DNA from: Micromonospora phaseoli
GTDB lineage: Bacteria; Actinomycetota; Actinomycetes; Mycobacteriales; Micromonosporaceae
DNA: 64,000 nt
Direction: 5' to 3'
Assembly (NCBI RefSeq): GCF_900109115.1
Contig: NZ_FNYV01000008.1
Coordinates: 186,001 to 250,000 of the forward strand
The position numbers and the translations under genes were made by a program. The notes beneath the pieces were generated by a model. The model made no database searches. It was given only the letters and a program-made list of their open reading frames with translations, and was not told where the DNA came from. Positions within the stretch are counted from its first letter, which is position 1, and each line of letters starts with the position of its first letter. Shown piece after piece: positions 26,078 to 35,044 of this stretch.

Positions 26078-26881
26078 TCAGGGCAGCTCGAACGGGAGCT
26101 TCATGCCGTCCAGGCTGTGTGGACAGGGGCAGTCCCGCTCGGCCGGGAGCGCGGCGATCGCGTCGAGTAGCAGCCCGCGCAGCCGCTCGGTGTTCTCGCC
26201 GAAGACCCGGAACACCTCCTCCTGGGTCACCCCGTGCCCCTTCTCCACCCCGGCATCCAGATCGGTCACCAGGGCGACCGCGCTGTAGCAGAGGGCCAGT
26301 TCCCGCGCGAGCACCGCCTCCGGGTGACCGGTCATGTTGATGACGGCGCCGCCGATCGCCGTGTACCACCGGGATTCGGCGCGGGTGGAGAACCGCGGCC
26401 CCTCCACCACCACCATCGTCCCGCCGTCGTGCGCGTCCACACCCCGGCCGGTGGCAGCCGCCAGCAGGGTCCGCCGCCCGAGGGGGCAGTACGGGTCGGC
26501 AAAGGAGAGGTGCACCGCACCCTGCTCGTAGTACGTCTGTACCCGGCCACTGGTCCGGTCGACGAGCTGGTCAGGTACCACGAACGTGCCAGGCCCGAAC
26601 TCCGGCCGCAGACCACCCACGGCACATGGCGCGAGCACCTGGCGTACCCCGAGGGACCGCAACGCCCACAGGTTGGCCCGGTAGGGGATCCGGTGCGCAG
26701 GGTGCCGGTGGTCCCGGCCGTGCCGTGGCAGGAAGGCCACCGTACGGCCGCCGACGTCGGCGATCGTCACCGCATCGGAGGGAGCACCGTACGGTGTCTG
26801 GACCATGTGTTCGGTGGCGCCGTCGAGCAGCGTGTAGAGACCTGAACCGCCGATGACGGCAAGTTCCGCGGATGGGGACAC
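26078..26881 (-). CDS. mtnP: S-methyl-5'-thioadenosine phosphorylase
   Basis: 267 residues from GTG 26881, which has GGAAGG at ideal spacing; the longer frame upstream is not homologous. The phosphate-binding LAVIGGSGLYTL, PRHGRDHRHPAHRIPYRANLWALRSLG, EGPRFSTRAESRWY and NMTGHPEAVLARELALCYSAVALVTDLDAG are hallmarks of MTAP. It splits methylthioadenosine from polyamine synthesis and other SAM-dependent reactions into adenine and methylthioribose-1-phosphate. Radical SAM enzymes that cleave SAM give 5'-deoxyadenosine, so a link to the operon at 1-3695 is not implied. It is the last gene on the minus strand before the glycan cluster. Confidence 0.92.
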   Translation of the reverse strand: MSPSAELAVIGGSGLYTLLDGATEHMVQTPYGAPSDAVTIADVGGRTVAFLPRHGRDHRHPAHRIPYRANLWALRSLGVRQVLAPCAVGGLRPEFGPGTFVVPDQLVDRTSGRVQTYYEQGAVHLSFADPYCPLGRRTLLAAATGRGVDAHDGGTMVVVEGPRFSTRAESRWYTAIGGAVINMTGHPEAVLARELALCYSAVALVTDLDAGVEKGHGVTQEEVFRVFGENTERLRGLLLDAIAALPAERDCPCPHSLDGMKLPFELP

Positions 26882-26918
26882 GGTCACCTTCCAATTGTCG
26901 AAGCCTCCGGTCAGGGAG

Positions 26919-27008
26919 TCATGAGCAGTTCCTGCCCTTGTTGATGCAGGTGACGACGCGTTGCATGGTGTGGGTGGAGTTGACGTTGAGGAAGTCGATC
27001 CGTCGCCG
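26919..27008 (-). pseudogene. C-terminal fragment of an unidentified protein
   Basis: Between mtnP and the membrane protein gene, one minus-strand frame reads IDFLNVNSTHTMQRVVTCIN followed by KGRNCS and a stop at 26919. It looks like the tail of a secreted protein with paired cysteines, but has no start of its own. I cannot name the family; it may be a deletion scar. Confidence 0.3.
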
Positions 27009-27019
27009 GTGAGCACGCC

Positions 27020-28405
27020 CTACCACGCCGTCAGGAGCAGGTGGTTTACCGTGAGGGCCACCGCTGCCTGCGCGGTGAGCCACGTGCGGCGGCCGGTCGA
27101 CGGAATCAGGGCGGCGCCCGCCATGAGCCACCAGGTGAACGGCAGCCAGATGCGTTCGACCTCGGCCTTGCTGTAGCCGGACAGGTCCGCGGCGACGATC
27201 GCCGCCGCAGCAGCAAGGGGCAACAGCCATGCGGCGTACCCGGGGCCGCCGCCGTACAGCTCGATGATGCCGGCCCGCCGCCGCAGCGACGAGATTGCCT
27301 GCCATCCGGCGACTGCCGCCCGGCGAAGGACGACGGCGGCCGCCGGGCCCGCGGCGACGGTGAGGATCGCCAGGTTGGCCCACACCCAGTAGCCGTACCC
27401 GCGCCGGCTGGCGATGCCCTGGTAGTAGCGCTCGATGACCAGGTGATAGCCGGCCAGCCAGTCGAAGCCGGCAGCCGTGAACGCGCCCACGACCAGCGCC
27501 GCACCCCCGAGCGCCCACCATGCGGCAGGCCGGTGCCGGTGCCCCAGGAACACGACTGCCAGCGCGATCGGGACCATCAGCACCAGCCCGTAGGAGAGGT
27601 AACAGCCGAAACCCAGCAGCGCGCCACCGGCGAGCGCACCGAGCGCGCTGCCCCGGGTGACGCCGTAGGCCAGCAGCGCGACGCCGGTGGCGCTCACGCC
27701 GGCGAACAGGCCGTCGGCGGACACTCCGGACCACACCGCCCCCGGGAACAACGCCGCGAACGGCAGCACGGCACGTGCCGCGTCGTCGGTGCCGAGCAGC
27801 TGCACGGTGTGCGGCACGGCGACGGCGGTGAGCGCCGCCATCAGGATGCACAGCGCCCCGGCCCAGCCACCGCCGCTCAACCCGACCCGGTCGAGCCAGA
27901 CGAACACCAGCAGCGCCCCGGGCGGATGGCCGGCCACGTGGGTGGTCCAGGAGTCCGGTTGGAAGTCGAGGATCCGGGTGGTGAAAGCGCTCAGCATGGC
28001 GGAGATGTCGGTGACGCCGGGGACCTCGTGCAGGTATTCGTGGCGGGTGGTCAGCCGACCGGCGATGCCGCGCCGCCAGCCGTCGATCAGAGCCAGTGAC
28101 AGCGTCCAGGCCACCGCGGTGGCGTACGACAGCACGAGCAGCCACCGCCAGGGCAGGCGGGCTGCCAGCGCGGGTCCGCGCCAGCAGACCAGTACGGCCA
28201 CTGCCACCGCCAGCGGGGTGCCGAGGCCGACGTGCGGCCGCCAGTGCGCGAACAGCGGCGCCGCGCTGGCGTGCACCGGACGTCCCAGCAGGTAGAGCAG
28301 ACCGCCGACAGCGGCAGCAACGGCGAACAGCCCGACGGCGACCAGGACGGCGATCAGGTCGGCACGTCCGGTGTCGCGCCGCAGTCGGACGAGGACCGCC
28401 ATCAT
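27020..28405 (-). CDS. Polytopic membrane protein, probable lipid-linked glycosyltransferase
   Basis: 461 residues with about 10-12 hydrophobic helices from IAVLVAVGLFAVAAAVGGLLY to the C-terminal VALTVNHLLLTAW. A polar region near 115-165 (TTRHEYLHEVPGVTDISAML, HVAGHPPGALLVFVW) sits outside the helices and resembles the first periplasmic loop of GT-C membrane transferases, though a clear DxD or DE motif is not obvious. The ATG overlaps the stop of the epimerase gene by 4 bp, so both are one operon. The role suggested by context is transfer of a lipid-linked sugar in the cell envelope; this is inference. Confidence 0.75.
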   Translation of the reverse strand: MMAVLVRLRRDTGRADLIAVLVAVGLFAVAAAVGGLLYLLGRPVHASAAPLFAHWRPHVGLGTPLAVAVAVLVCWRGPALAARLPWRWLLVLSYATAVAWTLSLALIDGWRRGIAGRLTTRHEYLHEVPGVTDISAMLSAFTTRILDFQPDSWTTHVAGHPPGALLVFVWLDRVGLSGGGWAGALCILMAALTAVAVPHTVQLLGTDDAARAVLPFAALFPGAVWSGVSADGLFAGVSATGVALLAYGVTRGSALGALAGGALLGFGCYLSYGLVLMVPIALAVVFLGHRHRPAAWWALGGAALVVGAFTAAGFDWLAGYHLVIERYYQGIASRRGYGYWVWANLAILTVAAGPAAAVVLRRAAVAGWQAISSLRRRAGIIELYGGGPGYAAWLLPLAAAAAIVAADLSGYSKAEVERIWLPFTWWLMAGAALIPSTGRRTWLTAQAAVALTVNHLLLTAW

Positions 28406-29451
28406 CCGCGCAGTGGCGCGTGGGCGAACTGCCTGACTCCGTCGGCGAGGCGGATCGCCGCACGGAACCCGAGTTCGGCCTGGGCACGGGCCGGTGAGGC
28501 GATCACGTGGCGTACGTCGCCGAGCCGGAACTCGCCGGTCACCACCGGCGCCGGCCCACCGGCGGCCCGCGCGAGTTCGGCGGCCATTTCGCCGATGCTT
28601 GCCGGGCGGCCGGAGGCGATGTTGTAGGCCCGCCAGCCGGTGCCGCCTCCGGTCGCGGCCACCGCCGCGAGATTGGCCGCCGCCACGTCGTCGACGTGCA
28701 CGAAGTCCCGTCGCTGACCGCCGTCCTCGAACACCCGCGGCGCCCGTCCGGCCGCCAACGCGGACCGGAATATCGCCGCGACCCCGCTGTACGGCGTGTC
28801 ACGCGGCATGCCGGGCCCGTACACGTTGTGGTACCGCAACGCCACCACGGTGCCACCGGTCTGCCGGCACCAGGCCGCCGTGAGGTGCTCCTGGGCGACC
28901 TTGGTGGCGGCGTACACGCTGCGCGGGTCCACCGGCGCCTCCTCGTCGATGAGCCCCGGCTCCAGGACGGCGCCACAGGCGGAGCAGGCGGGCTCGAACC
29001 GCCCGGCGGTCAGGTCCACGGCAGCGCGTGGGGCAGGGCGTACCGCACCGTGCCGGGCGCACGTGTAGGCACCCTCGCCGTAGACGACCATCGAGCTGGC
29101 CAGCACGAGCCGGTGGATGCCCACGCGGGCCATCTCGGCGAGGAGCACGGCGGTGCCGAGGTCGTTGCAGCCGACGTACTCGGGAAGGTCGTCGAGGTCC
29201 ACGCCGAGCCCGACCATGGCCGCCTGGTGCACCACCACGTCGACACCGGCCAGGGCGTCGGCGACGGCGGCCCGGTCCCGCAGGTCGACGCGGCGCAGCG
29301 CAATGCCGGCCACAGTGTCCGGCAGCGGCGCGCGGTGCGCGCCCGGGTGGCCGGCGTCCACGACGGCCACCTGATGACCGGCCCGGTGCAGCGCGGCGAC
29401 GACATGGGTCCCGATGAAGCCGGCTCCGCCGGTGACGAGTACGTGAGTCAC
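28402..29451 (-). CDS. NAD-dependent epimerase/dehydratase with CxxH-CxxC insertion
   Basis: 349 residues of an extended SDR. The N-terminal VTGGAGFIGTHV binds NAD, SSMVVYGEG supplies the Ser region and Tyr180-x3-Lys184 (YAATK) the catalytic pair; QRRDFVHVDDVA and FRLGDVRHVIASPARAQAELGF complete the sugar-epimerase fold. Unusually, residues about 128-165 form an insertion with Cys131-x2-His134 and Cys156-x2-Cys159, a zinc-knuckle-like pattern between the Ser and Tyr catalytic elements. It probably makes a nucleotide sugar for the adjacent glycosyltransferases. The GTG start is leaderless behind TAGCGT and is divergent from the GT2 gene. Confidence 0.88.
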   Translation of the reverse strand: MTHVLVTGGAGFIGTHVVAALHRAGHQVAVVDAGHPGAHRAPLPDTVAGIALRRVDLRDRAAVADALAGVDVVVHQAAMVGLGVDLDDLPEYVGCNDLGTAVLLAEMARVGIHRLVLASSMVVYGEGAYTCARHGAVRPAPRAAVDLTAGRFEPACSACGAVLEPGLIDEEAPVDPRSVYAATKVAQEHLTAAWCRQTGGTVVALRYHNVYGPGMPRDTPYSGVAAIFRSALAAGRAPRVFEDGGQRRDFVHVDDVAAANLAAVAATGGGTGWRAYNIASGRPASIGEMAAELARAAGGPAPVVTGEFRLGDVRHVIASPARAQAELGFRAAIRLADGVRQFAHAPLRG

Positions 29452-29457
29452 GCACTG

Positions 29458-29463
29458 ACGCTA
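29458..29463 (-). promoter_or_regulatory. -10 hexamer TAGCGT for the epimerase operon
   Basis: On the minus strand TAGCGT ends 6 nt before the GTG at 29451. It mirrors an identical hexamer serving the plus-strand operon 99 bases away. Confidence 0.5.
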
Positions 29464-29561
29464 GAACCAGCCAGGCGCTGGAGGCGGCCGTGATGGGCAG
29501 CCGTCAGCGGTTCGTAAGACTTCATCATCGGCCGGTAATACCTCACCCACCCGATCCTGAT

Positions 29562-29567
29562 TAGCGT
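29562..29567 (+). promoter_or_regulatory. -10 hexamer TAGCGT for the GT2 operon
   Basis: TAGCGT ends 7 nt before the ATG at 29575, and no Shine-Dalgarno is present. Confidence 0.5.
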
Positions 29568-29574
29568 CCGCGAC

Positions 29575-30234
29575 ATGACCGATGTGGTTCTTCCCTGCCG
29601 GAACGAGGCTCCGGCCCTGCCCGGCCTGCTGGCCCGGATACCGGCCGGCTACCGGCCGATCGTGGTGGACAACGGCTCGACCGACGACTCGGCCGAGGTG
29701 GCTCACGCCCACGGCGCGGAGGTGATCAGCGTGGCCGACCCCGGCTACGGTGCCGCCGTGCACGCCGGTGTCCTGGCGGCCGACCCCGCCGACGGGGTGG
29801 TGTGCGTGATGGACGCCGACGGCTCCTTCGACCCGGCGCAGCTGCCCCGGCTGGCCGGTTGCGTCCTCAGCGGGCAGGCGCAGCTGGCCACCGGCCGGCG
29901 CCGACCGGTCGGGCGCGGGGTGTGGCCGCTGCACGCCAGGGCCGCCAACGCCGTCCTCGCGCACCGGCTGCGCCGCACGACCGGCCTGGACGTCCACGAC
30001 ATCGGGCCGATGCGGGCCGTGCGCCGCGATGACCTGCTGGCTCTGGGGCTGCGCGACCGGCGCTTCGGGTACCCGCTGGAGCTGCTGATCGCAGCCGACC
30101 GGGCCGGCTGGCGGGTGGTCGAGATCGACGTCGACTACCACCCGAGGGCGGCCGGCACCCGCTCGAAGGTGACCGGCACCCTGCTCGGCACCGCCCGTGC
30201 CGTCCGCGACATGAGCGCGGTACTGGCCCGGTGA
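29575..30234 (+). CDS. Family 2 glycosyltransferase
   Basis: 219 residues of a GT-A fold: TDVVLPCRNEAPALPGLLARI at the N-terminus, PIVVDNGSTDDSAEVA, and the metal-binding VVCVMDADGSFDP. DIGPMRAVRRDDLLAL and FGYPLELLIAADRAGWRVVEI are typical of dolichol-phosphate-mannose-synthase-like enzymes. There are no C-terminal membrane helices, so it is likely a soluble or peripheral polyprenyl-phosphate glycosyltransferase. It is the first gene of a five-gene run in which every junction is a 4-bp overlap. Confidence 0.87.
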   Translation: MTDVVLPCRNEAPALPGLLARIPAGYRPIVVDNGSTDDSAEVAHAHGAEVISVADPGYGAAVHAGVLAADPADGVVCVMDADGSFDPAQLPRLAGCVLSGQAQLATGRRRPVGRGVWPLHARAANAVLAHRLRRTTGLDVHDIGPMRAVRRDDLLALGLRDRRFGYPLELLIAADRAGWRVVEIDVDYHPRAAGTRSKVTGTLLGTARAVRDMSAVLAR

Positions 30235-30890
30235 GCGCCCCTCAGGTCCTGGTGCTGGCCAAGGCGCCCGTGCCCGGTCGGGTCAAGACGCGGCTGTGCC
30301 CACCCTGCACCCCCGAGCAGGCGGCCCGGATCGCCGCCGCCGCCCTGGCCGACACCCTCGACACCGTCACCACCGCCGCAGCCGGCCCCCGGGTCCTCGT
30401 CCTGGACGGCGACTACCCCGCCCCGGCAGGTTGGGCGACGCTCGCCCAGCGGGGCGACTCCCTCGGCGACCGCCTCGCCAACGCGTTCGTGGACACCCGG
30501 ACACCCGGCACGCCCGCCGTGCTGATCGGCATGGACACCCCGCAGCTCGTCGCCGACCACCTCGACACGGCCCGAGGGCTGCTCGGCACGGCGGACGGTC
30601 CAGACGCGGTGCTCGGCCCCGCCACCGACGGCGGCTGGTGGATGTTGGGCCTACGCGATCCCCGCCACGCCACGGTGCTGCGCACCATCGCGACCTCCAC
30701 CGCCTCCACGGGCCGGCGCACCCTGATCGCGTTGCGCCGTCGCGGACTGCGGGTGCACCTGATGCCTCAACTGTCCGACGTGGACACCACAGCCGACGCC
30801 CATTCCGTGGCCGCACTGTGCCCGCCGGAGAGCCGATTCGCCCGTGCCGTCGCCGCCGAGGTGTCGCTTCCCGCACCGGTTGCCCGGTGA
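30231..30890 (+). CDS. TIGR04282/DUF2064 family nucleotidyl- or glycosyltransferase
   Basis: 219 residues. The signature LVLAKAPVPGRVKTRLCPPCTPEQAARIA resembles the nucleotide-binding loop of GT-A nucleotidyltransferases (CofC/MobA-like). LIGMDTPQLVADHL contains the acidic residue of the active site, and LGPATDGGWWMLGLRDP is invariant in DUF2064 proteins. The family is named arsenosugar biosynthesis glycosyltransferase or rSAM/selenodomain-associated transferase in databases; its true substrate is unknown. Starts overlap on both sides (GTGA) show tight coupling with the GT2 and methyltransferase. Confidence 0.83.
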   Translation: MSAPQVLVLAKAPVPGRVKTRLCPPCTPEQAARIAAAALADTLDTVTTAAAGPRVLVLDGDYPAPAGWATLAQRGDSLGDRLANAFVDTRTPGTPAVLIGMDTPQLVADHLDTARGLLGTADGPDAVLGPATDGGWWMLGLRDPRHATVLRTIATSTASTGRRTLIALRRRGLRVHLMPQLSDVDTTADAHSVAALCPPESRFARAVAAEVSLPAPVAR

Positions 30891-31528
30891 ACGCCGTCGC
30901 GGTCTTCGACACCGCGATCGACCGGGCCGCGGCGGGCATCCCGGCCGGGTTCACCGCCCGGCACGCCAGCGGTGCCGTGTACCGATTCGACCCGGCCGCC
31001 TGGTGCCGCGACGTGATCGCCGGAGACGGCGCGCTGCTCGCCGCCTGCACCGGCCACACCCTCGACGTCGGCTGCGGTCCCGGCCGGCTCACCAGCGCAC
31101 TCGTCGAGGCCGGCCGGACGGCCCTCGGCATCGACCTCAGCGCCAGCGCGGTCCGCCTGGCCCGCCGACGCGGCGCGCCCGCCCTGCAACGCGACGTCTT
31201 CGGTCCGGTGCCCGGTGCCGGCCGCTGGCGCCACCTGCTGCTCGCCGACGGCAACATCGGCATCGGTGGTGACCCGCGCCGGCTGCTGCACCGCTGCCGG
31301 CAACTGCTGGCCACCGAGGGTCTCCTCCATGCGGAGTTGGCGCCGGCCGGCACGCCCGCCTGGTCCGGCACGGCCACGGTGCAGACCCCGGAAGGTGCCG
31401 ACCGCGCGCTGCGCTGGGCCTGCGTCCCCCTCGACGACCTTCCCGGGCTGGCCGAGGCCACGGCGATGCGCGTCCTCGACACCTGGACGGAGGCGGGCCG
31501 GTGGTTCGCCACACTGACCCCCCGGTGA
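30887..31528 (+). CDS. Class I SAM-dependent methyltransferase
   Basis: 213 residues from GTG 30887, which overlaps the preceding stop; the longer open frame upstream is a shadow of the DUF2064 gene. HTLDVGCGPGRLTSALVEAG is motif I, LGIDLSASAVRLARRRG motif II, and WRHLLLADGNIGIGGDPRRLL follows. The acceptor is unknown, and context suggests a sugar, lipid or small molecule made by this cluster. Cytoplasmic. Confidence 0.85.
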   Translation: MNAVAVFDTAIDRAAAGIPAGFTARHASGAVYRFDPAAWCRDVIAGDGALLAACTGHTLDVGCGPGRLTSALVEAGRTALGIDLSASAVRLARRRGAPALQRDVFGPVPGAGRWRHLLLADGNIGIGGDPRRLLHRCRQLLATEGLLHAELAPAGTPAWSGTATVQTPEGADRALRWACVPLDDLPGLAEATAMRVLDTWTEAGRWFATLTPR

Positions 31529-32739
31529 CCGGCCCCACGAGGGTGCTGCGGCGGCTCACCCAATGGTGTCTGGCACCACTGCCGGCACCGCCTGCGGCAC
31601 TGCGGCGCGGGCCGATGCGCCCCGAGGTGTTCCGGTCCCGGTTACGGTCGCCCCGGCTGACCAGTCAGCTCGGCGTTGCCCTCGGCGTGGCGTTCGGCGT
31701 CTGCTTCATCACCGGTCTGCTCAGCCACCTGATCCAGCACCCGCCGGGCTGGTTCTGGTGGCCGGCCCGCCCGGTAGGGCTCTACCGGTTCACCCAGGGT
31801 GTGCACGTGGCGACCGGTCTCGCCTCGATACCGCTGCTCGGCGCCAAGCTGTGGTCGGTCTACCCGCACCTGTTCAGCTGGCCGCCGGCCCGCTCGATCG
31901 CCCACGCGGCCGAACGTGCCGGCACCGGCGTGCTGGTCGCCTCGGCACTGTTCCTGCTGGTCAGCGGGGTCCTCAACATCTCCCGCTGGTACGCGCCGAT
32001 GCCGTTCTTCTTCACCGCCGGACACTACTGGGTGGCCTGGCTGGCGGTCGGTGGGCTGCTGGTGCACATCGGCGTGCACCTGCCAGCCGTCCGCGCCGCG
32101 CTCACCCGCCCCACCCGCGAGCCGCGGCAGGACGGGCTGAGCCGGCGCGGTCTGCTCGGCGGCGTCGCCGCCGCGTCCGGGCTGATCACCCTGACCACGG
32201 TCGGGCAGACGATCCGACCGTTGACCGGTCTCGCGGTGCTCGCCCCCCGCCACCCCGACACGGGACCGCAGGGGCTACCGGTGAACCGGACCGCCGACGG
32301 CGCCGGAGTACGAGCCACAGCCCTCGATCCGGCGTACCGGCTGCGGGTCACCGGACCCGACCGCAGCGTCAGCCTGGACCTCGCCGCCCTCAACGGACTT
32401 CCGCAGTACACCGCAGACCTACCGATCGCCTGCGTGGAGGGCTGGAGTGCCACCGGGACGTGGACCGGCGTGCGGCTACGCGACCTGATCGCGCTCGTGG
32501 ACGCCGACCCCGGACACTCCACGGCCCTGGTCGAGTCGTTGCAGACGGGCGGTAGATACCGGGCCTGCACCGTAGCGCCGGAGCACGTTGTTGACCCGCT
32601 GACCCTGGTCGCGCTGCGGCTGGGCGGCGAACCCCTGCACATCGACCACGGCTATCCGGCGCGGTTGATCGCGCCGAACCGACCCGGCGTGCTGCAGACC
32701 AAGTGGATCAGCCGGATCACCGTACGGGAGCCACGATGA
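31525..32739 (+). CDS. Molybdopterin-dependent oxidoreductase with N-terminal membrane domain
   Basis: 404 residues from GTG 31525 (GTGA overlap with the methyltransferase). Residues about 45-200 hold four hydrophobic helices with conserved His (LSHLIQHPPGW, QGVHVATGLASIP, GHYWVAWLAVGGLLVHIGVH), resembling a cytochrome b561-like heme domain. An SRRGLLGGVAAASG twin-arginine-like segment precedes the catalytic part. Residues about 260-404 are a sulfite-oxidase-type Moco fold with the expected Cys in DLPIACVEGWS and a late GYPARLIAPNRPGVLQTKW. The catalytic part should face outside the membrane and exchange electrons through the heme domain. Substrate unknown. Confidence 0.86.
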   Translation: MTGPTRVLRRLTQWCLAPLPAPPAALRRGPMRPEVFRSRLRSPRLTSQLGVALGVAFGVCFITGLLSHLIQHPPGWFWWPARPVGLYRFTQGVHVATGLASIPLLGAKLWSVYPHLFSWPPARSIAHAAERAGTGVLVASALFLLVSGVLNISRWYAPMPFFFTAGHYWVAWLAVGGLLVHIGVHLPAVRAALTRPTREPRQDGLSRRGLLGGVAAASGLITLTTVGQTIRPLTGLAVLAPRHPDTGPQGLPVNRTADGAGVRATALDPAYRLRVTGPDRSVSLDLAALNGLPQYTADLPIACVEGWSATGTWTGVRLRDLIALVDADPGHSTALVESLQTGGRYRACTVAPEHVVDPLTLVALRLGGEPLHIDHGYPARLIAPNRPGVLQTKWISRITVREPR

Positions 32740-33179
32740 AGACCCGGACCGGGTTGGTCATCGGCGGCTGCCTGCTCATGGCGTACGCCGTCGTCGGCGC
32801 CACCACCGATGCCGACCTGGCTCCGGCCGGGGTGCTGCTCTTCCTGGCCGCCGTGCTGGTGGGCCACGACGCCGTCTGGATGGTGGCAGTCCTTGCCGTC
32901 GGCGCCGCGCTGACCCGCGTCCCGCCCCGGTGCCGGACGACCGTTCGGATTGCCGCGATCACCGCCGCAGCGGTCACCGTGGTCGGACTCCCCCTCGCCC
33001 TGGGATTCGGGCGCGCGGCCGACAACGCGTCGGTGCTGCCGCTGCCGTATGGCCGCAACCTTCTCGCCGTCCTGCTGGTCATCGCCGGCACGACGCTGCT
33101 GGCATGCGTGTCGCCGCTCCGGCGGCCCAGGGCGGCAGACCGTAAGGAATCCGAAAGACCCGGCGGGGGCAGTCCGTGA
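32736..33179 (+). CDS. Small membrane protein
   Basis: 147 residues from ATG 32736, overlapping the oxidoreductase stop (ATGA). Four hydrophobic stretches are visible: TGLVIGGCLLMAYAVVGA, AGVLLFLAAVLVGHDAVWMVAVLAVGAAL, VRIAAITAAAVTVVGLPLAL and NLLAVLLVIAGTTLLACV. The C-terminus is charged. I recognise no family, but conserved placement at the end of the coupled operon makes a membrane partner or assembly role for the Mo-oxidoreductase plausible. Confidence 0.7.
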   Translation: MKTRTGLVIGGCLLMAYAVVGATTDADLAPAGVLLFLAAVLVGHDAVWMVAVLAVGAALTRVPPRCRTTVRIAAITAAAVTVVGLPLALGFGRAADNASVLPLPYGRNLLAVLLVIAGTTLLACVSPLRRPRAADRKESERPGGGSP

Positions 33180-33190
33180 CCCCCGGTCGA

Positions 33191-33196
33191 TAGCGT
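33191..33196 (+). promoter_or_regulatory. -10 hexamer TAGCGT for the two-component system
   Basis: TAGCGT ends 7 nt before ATG 33204, giving the regulator its own leaderless promoter separate from the operon before it. Confidence 0.45.
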
Positions 33197-33203
33197 GGCG
33201 GGG

Positions 33204-33910
<707 letters not shown>

Positions 33911-33914
<4 letters not shown>

Positions 33915-34954
33915 CCGATACGCTGCTCATCGGGCTCTACGCCCTCGCCGCCGGCGGCGTCGTCGGCCTGGTCGGCGCCGCAGCGCTACGGCTGCTCCGT
34001 GGCCGCTCGATCCTCGTCCACGTCCTGGTACTGCTCGCCGTCACCGTACTCGCCGTGGTCGCCGGAGTCGCCACGGTCGCGCAGGCCATGTTCCTGTCAC
34101 GGCACGACCTGTGGGTCGTCCTCGTCACGGTCAGCGCCTCCGCGGTGATCAGCCTCGCGGTCGGCGCCGTTTTCGGCAGCCGGCTGGCCGCCTCCGCGGT
34201 CTGGGCCCAGACCGCCCGGGAACGCGAACGGCGGCTGGAGGCCGGCCGCCGGGAACTCGTCGCGTGGGTGTCACACGACCTGCGCACCCCCCTGGCCGGG
34301 CTGCGGGCCATGGCCGAGGCCCTCGAGGACGGCATCATCCACGACCCGGCCATCGTCGACGAATACCACCGGCGTATCCGGGTGGAGACCGACCGCATGA
34401 CCCAGCTCGTCGACGACCTGTTCGAGCTGTCCCGGATCAACGCCGGCGCGCTGCGGCTCATGCCCACCACCGTGCCGTTACGCGACGTGGTGTCCGACGC
34501 GATCGCCGGTGTCGCGCCGCTCGCCGCCCGCCGCCGGATCCACCTGGTCGCCGCAGACAGCGGCTGGCCCAACGTCCGGGCGGGCGAACGCGAACTCGCC
34601 CGGATCGTCAGCAACCTACTGATCAACTCCGTCCGCTACACACCCGAGGACGGCACCGTGCACATCGCCGCCGGCCACGAACCCGACAACGTGTGGCTGG
34701 CCGTCTCCGACACCTGCGGCGGCATCCCCGGCGAAGACCTGGACCGGGTCTTCGACGTCGCGTTCCGAGGTGAACGCGCCCGCACACCCGGAGCGGCCGG
34801 CTCCGGCGGTGGAGGAGGACTCGGCCTGGCCATCGTGCGCGGCCTCGTCGAGGCACACGGCGGCCGGGTGGACGTACGCAACACCGACCGTGGGTGCCGA
34901 TTCGAGGTACGGCTGCCCGCGCCGGCGGCCCCTGGATCCCGTACGTCAGGATGA
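33911..34954 (+). CDS. Sensor histidine kinase
   Basis: 347 residues. Two or three N-terminal membrane helices (about 1-90) carry almost no extracellular domain, so sensing is likely within the membrane or by a partner. His122 in [14 protein letters not shown] is the phosphorylation site; the ATPase domain shows [20 protein letters not shown] and [19 protein letters not shown]. It is the cognate kinase of the preceding regulator (GTGA overlap). Confidence 0.94.
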
Positions 34955-35044
34955 TCGGGCTGCCCCTCGCTCGTACCGCAGCGGGAGCCGAATCTCCCGC
35001 CTGAGCAGGATGCGGTCAGCCAGTTACTCCACGAACATGCAAAT

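Noticed and set aside
26919-28487. 522-codon minus-strand frame over the membrane protein
   Set aside because: It is a frame shadow; only its last 25 residues, outside the membrane gene, look protein-like.
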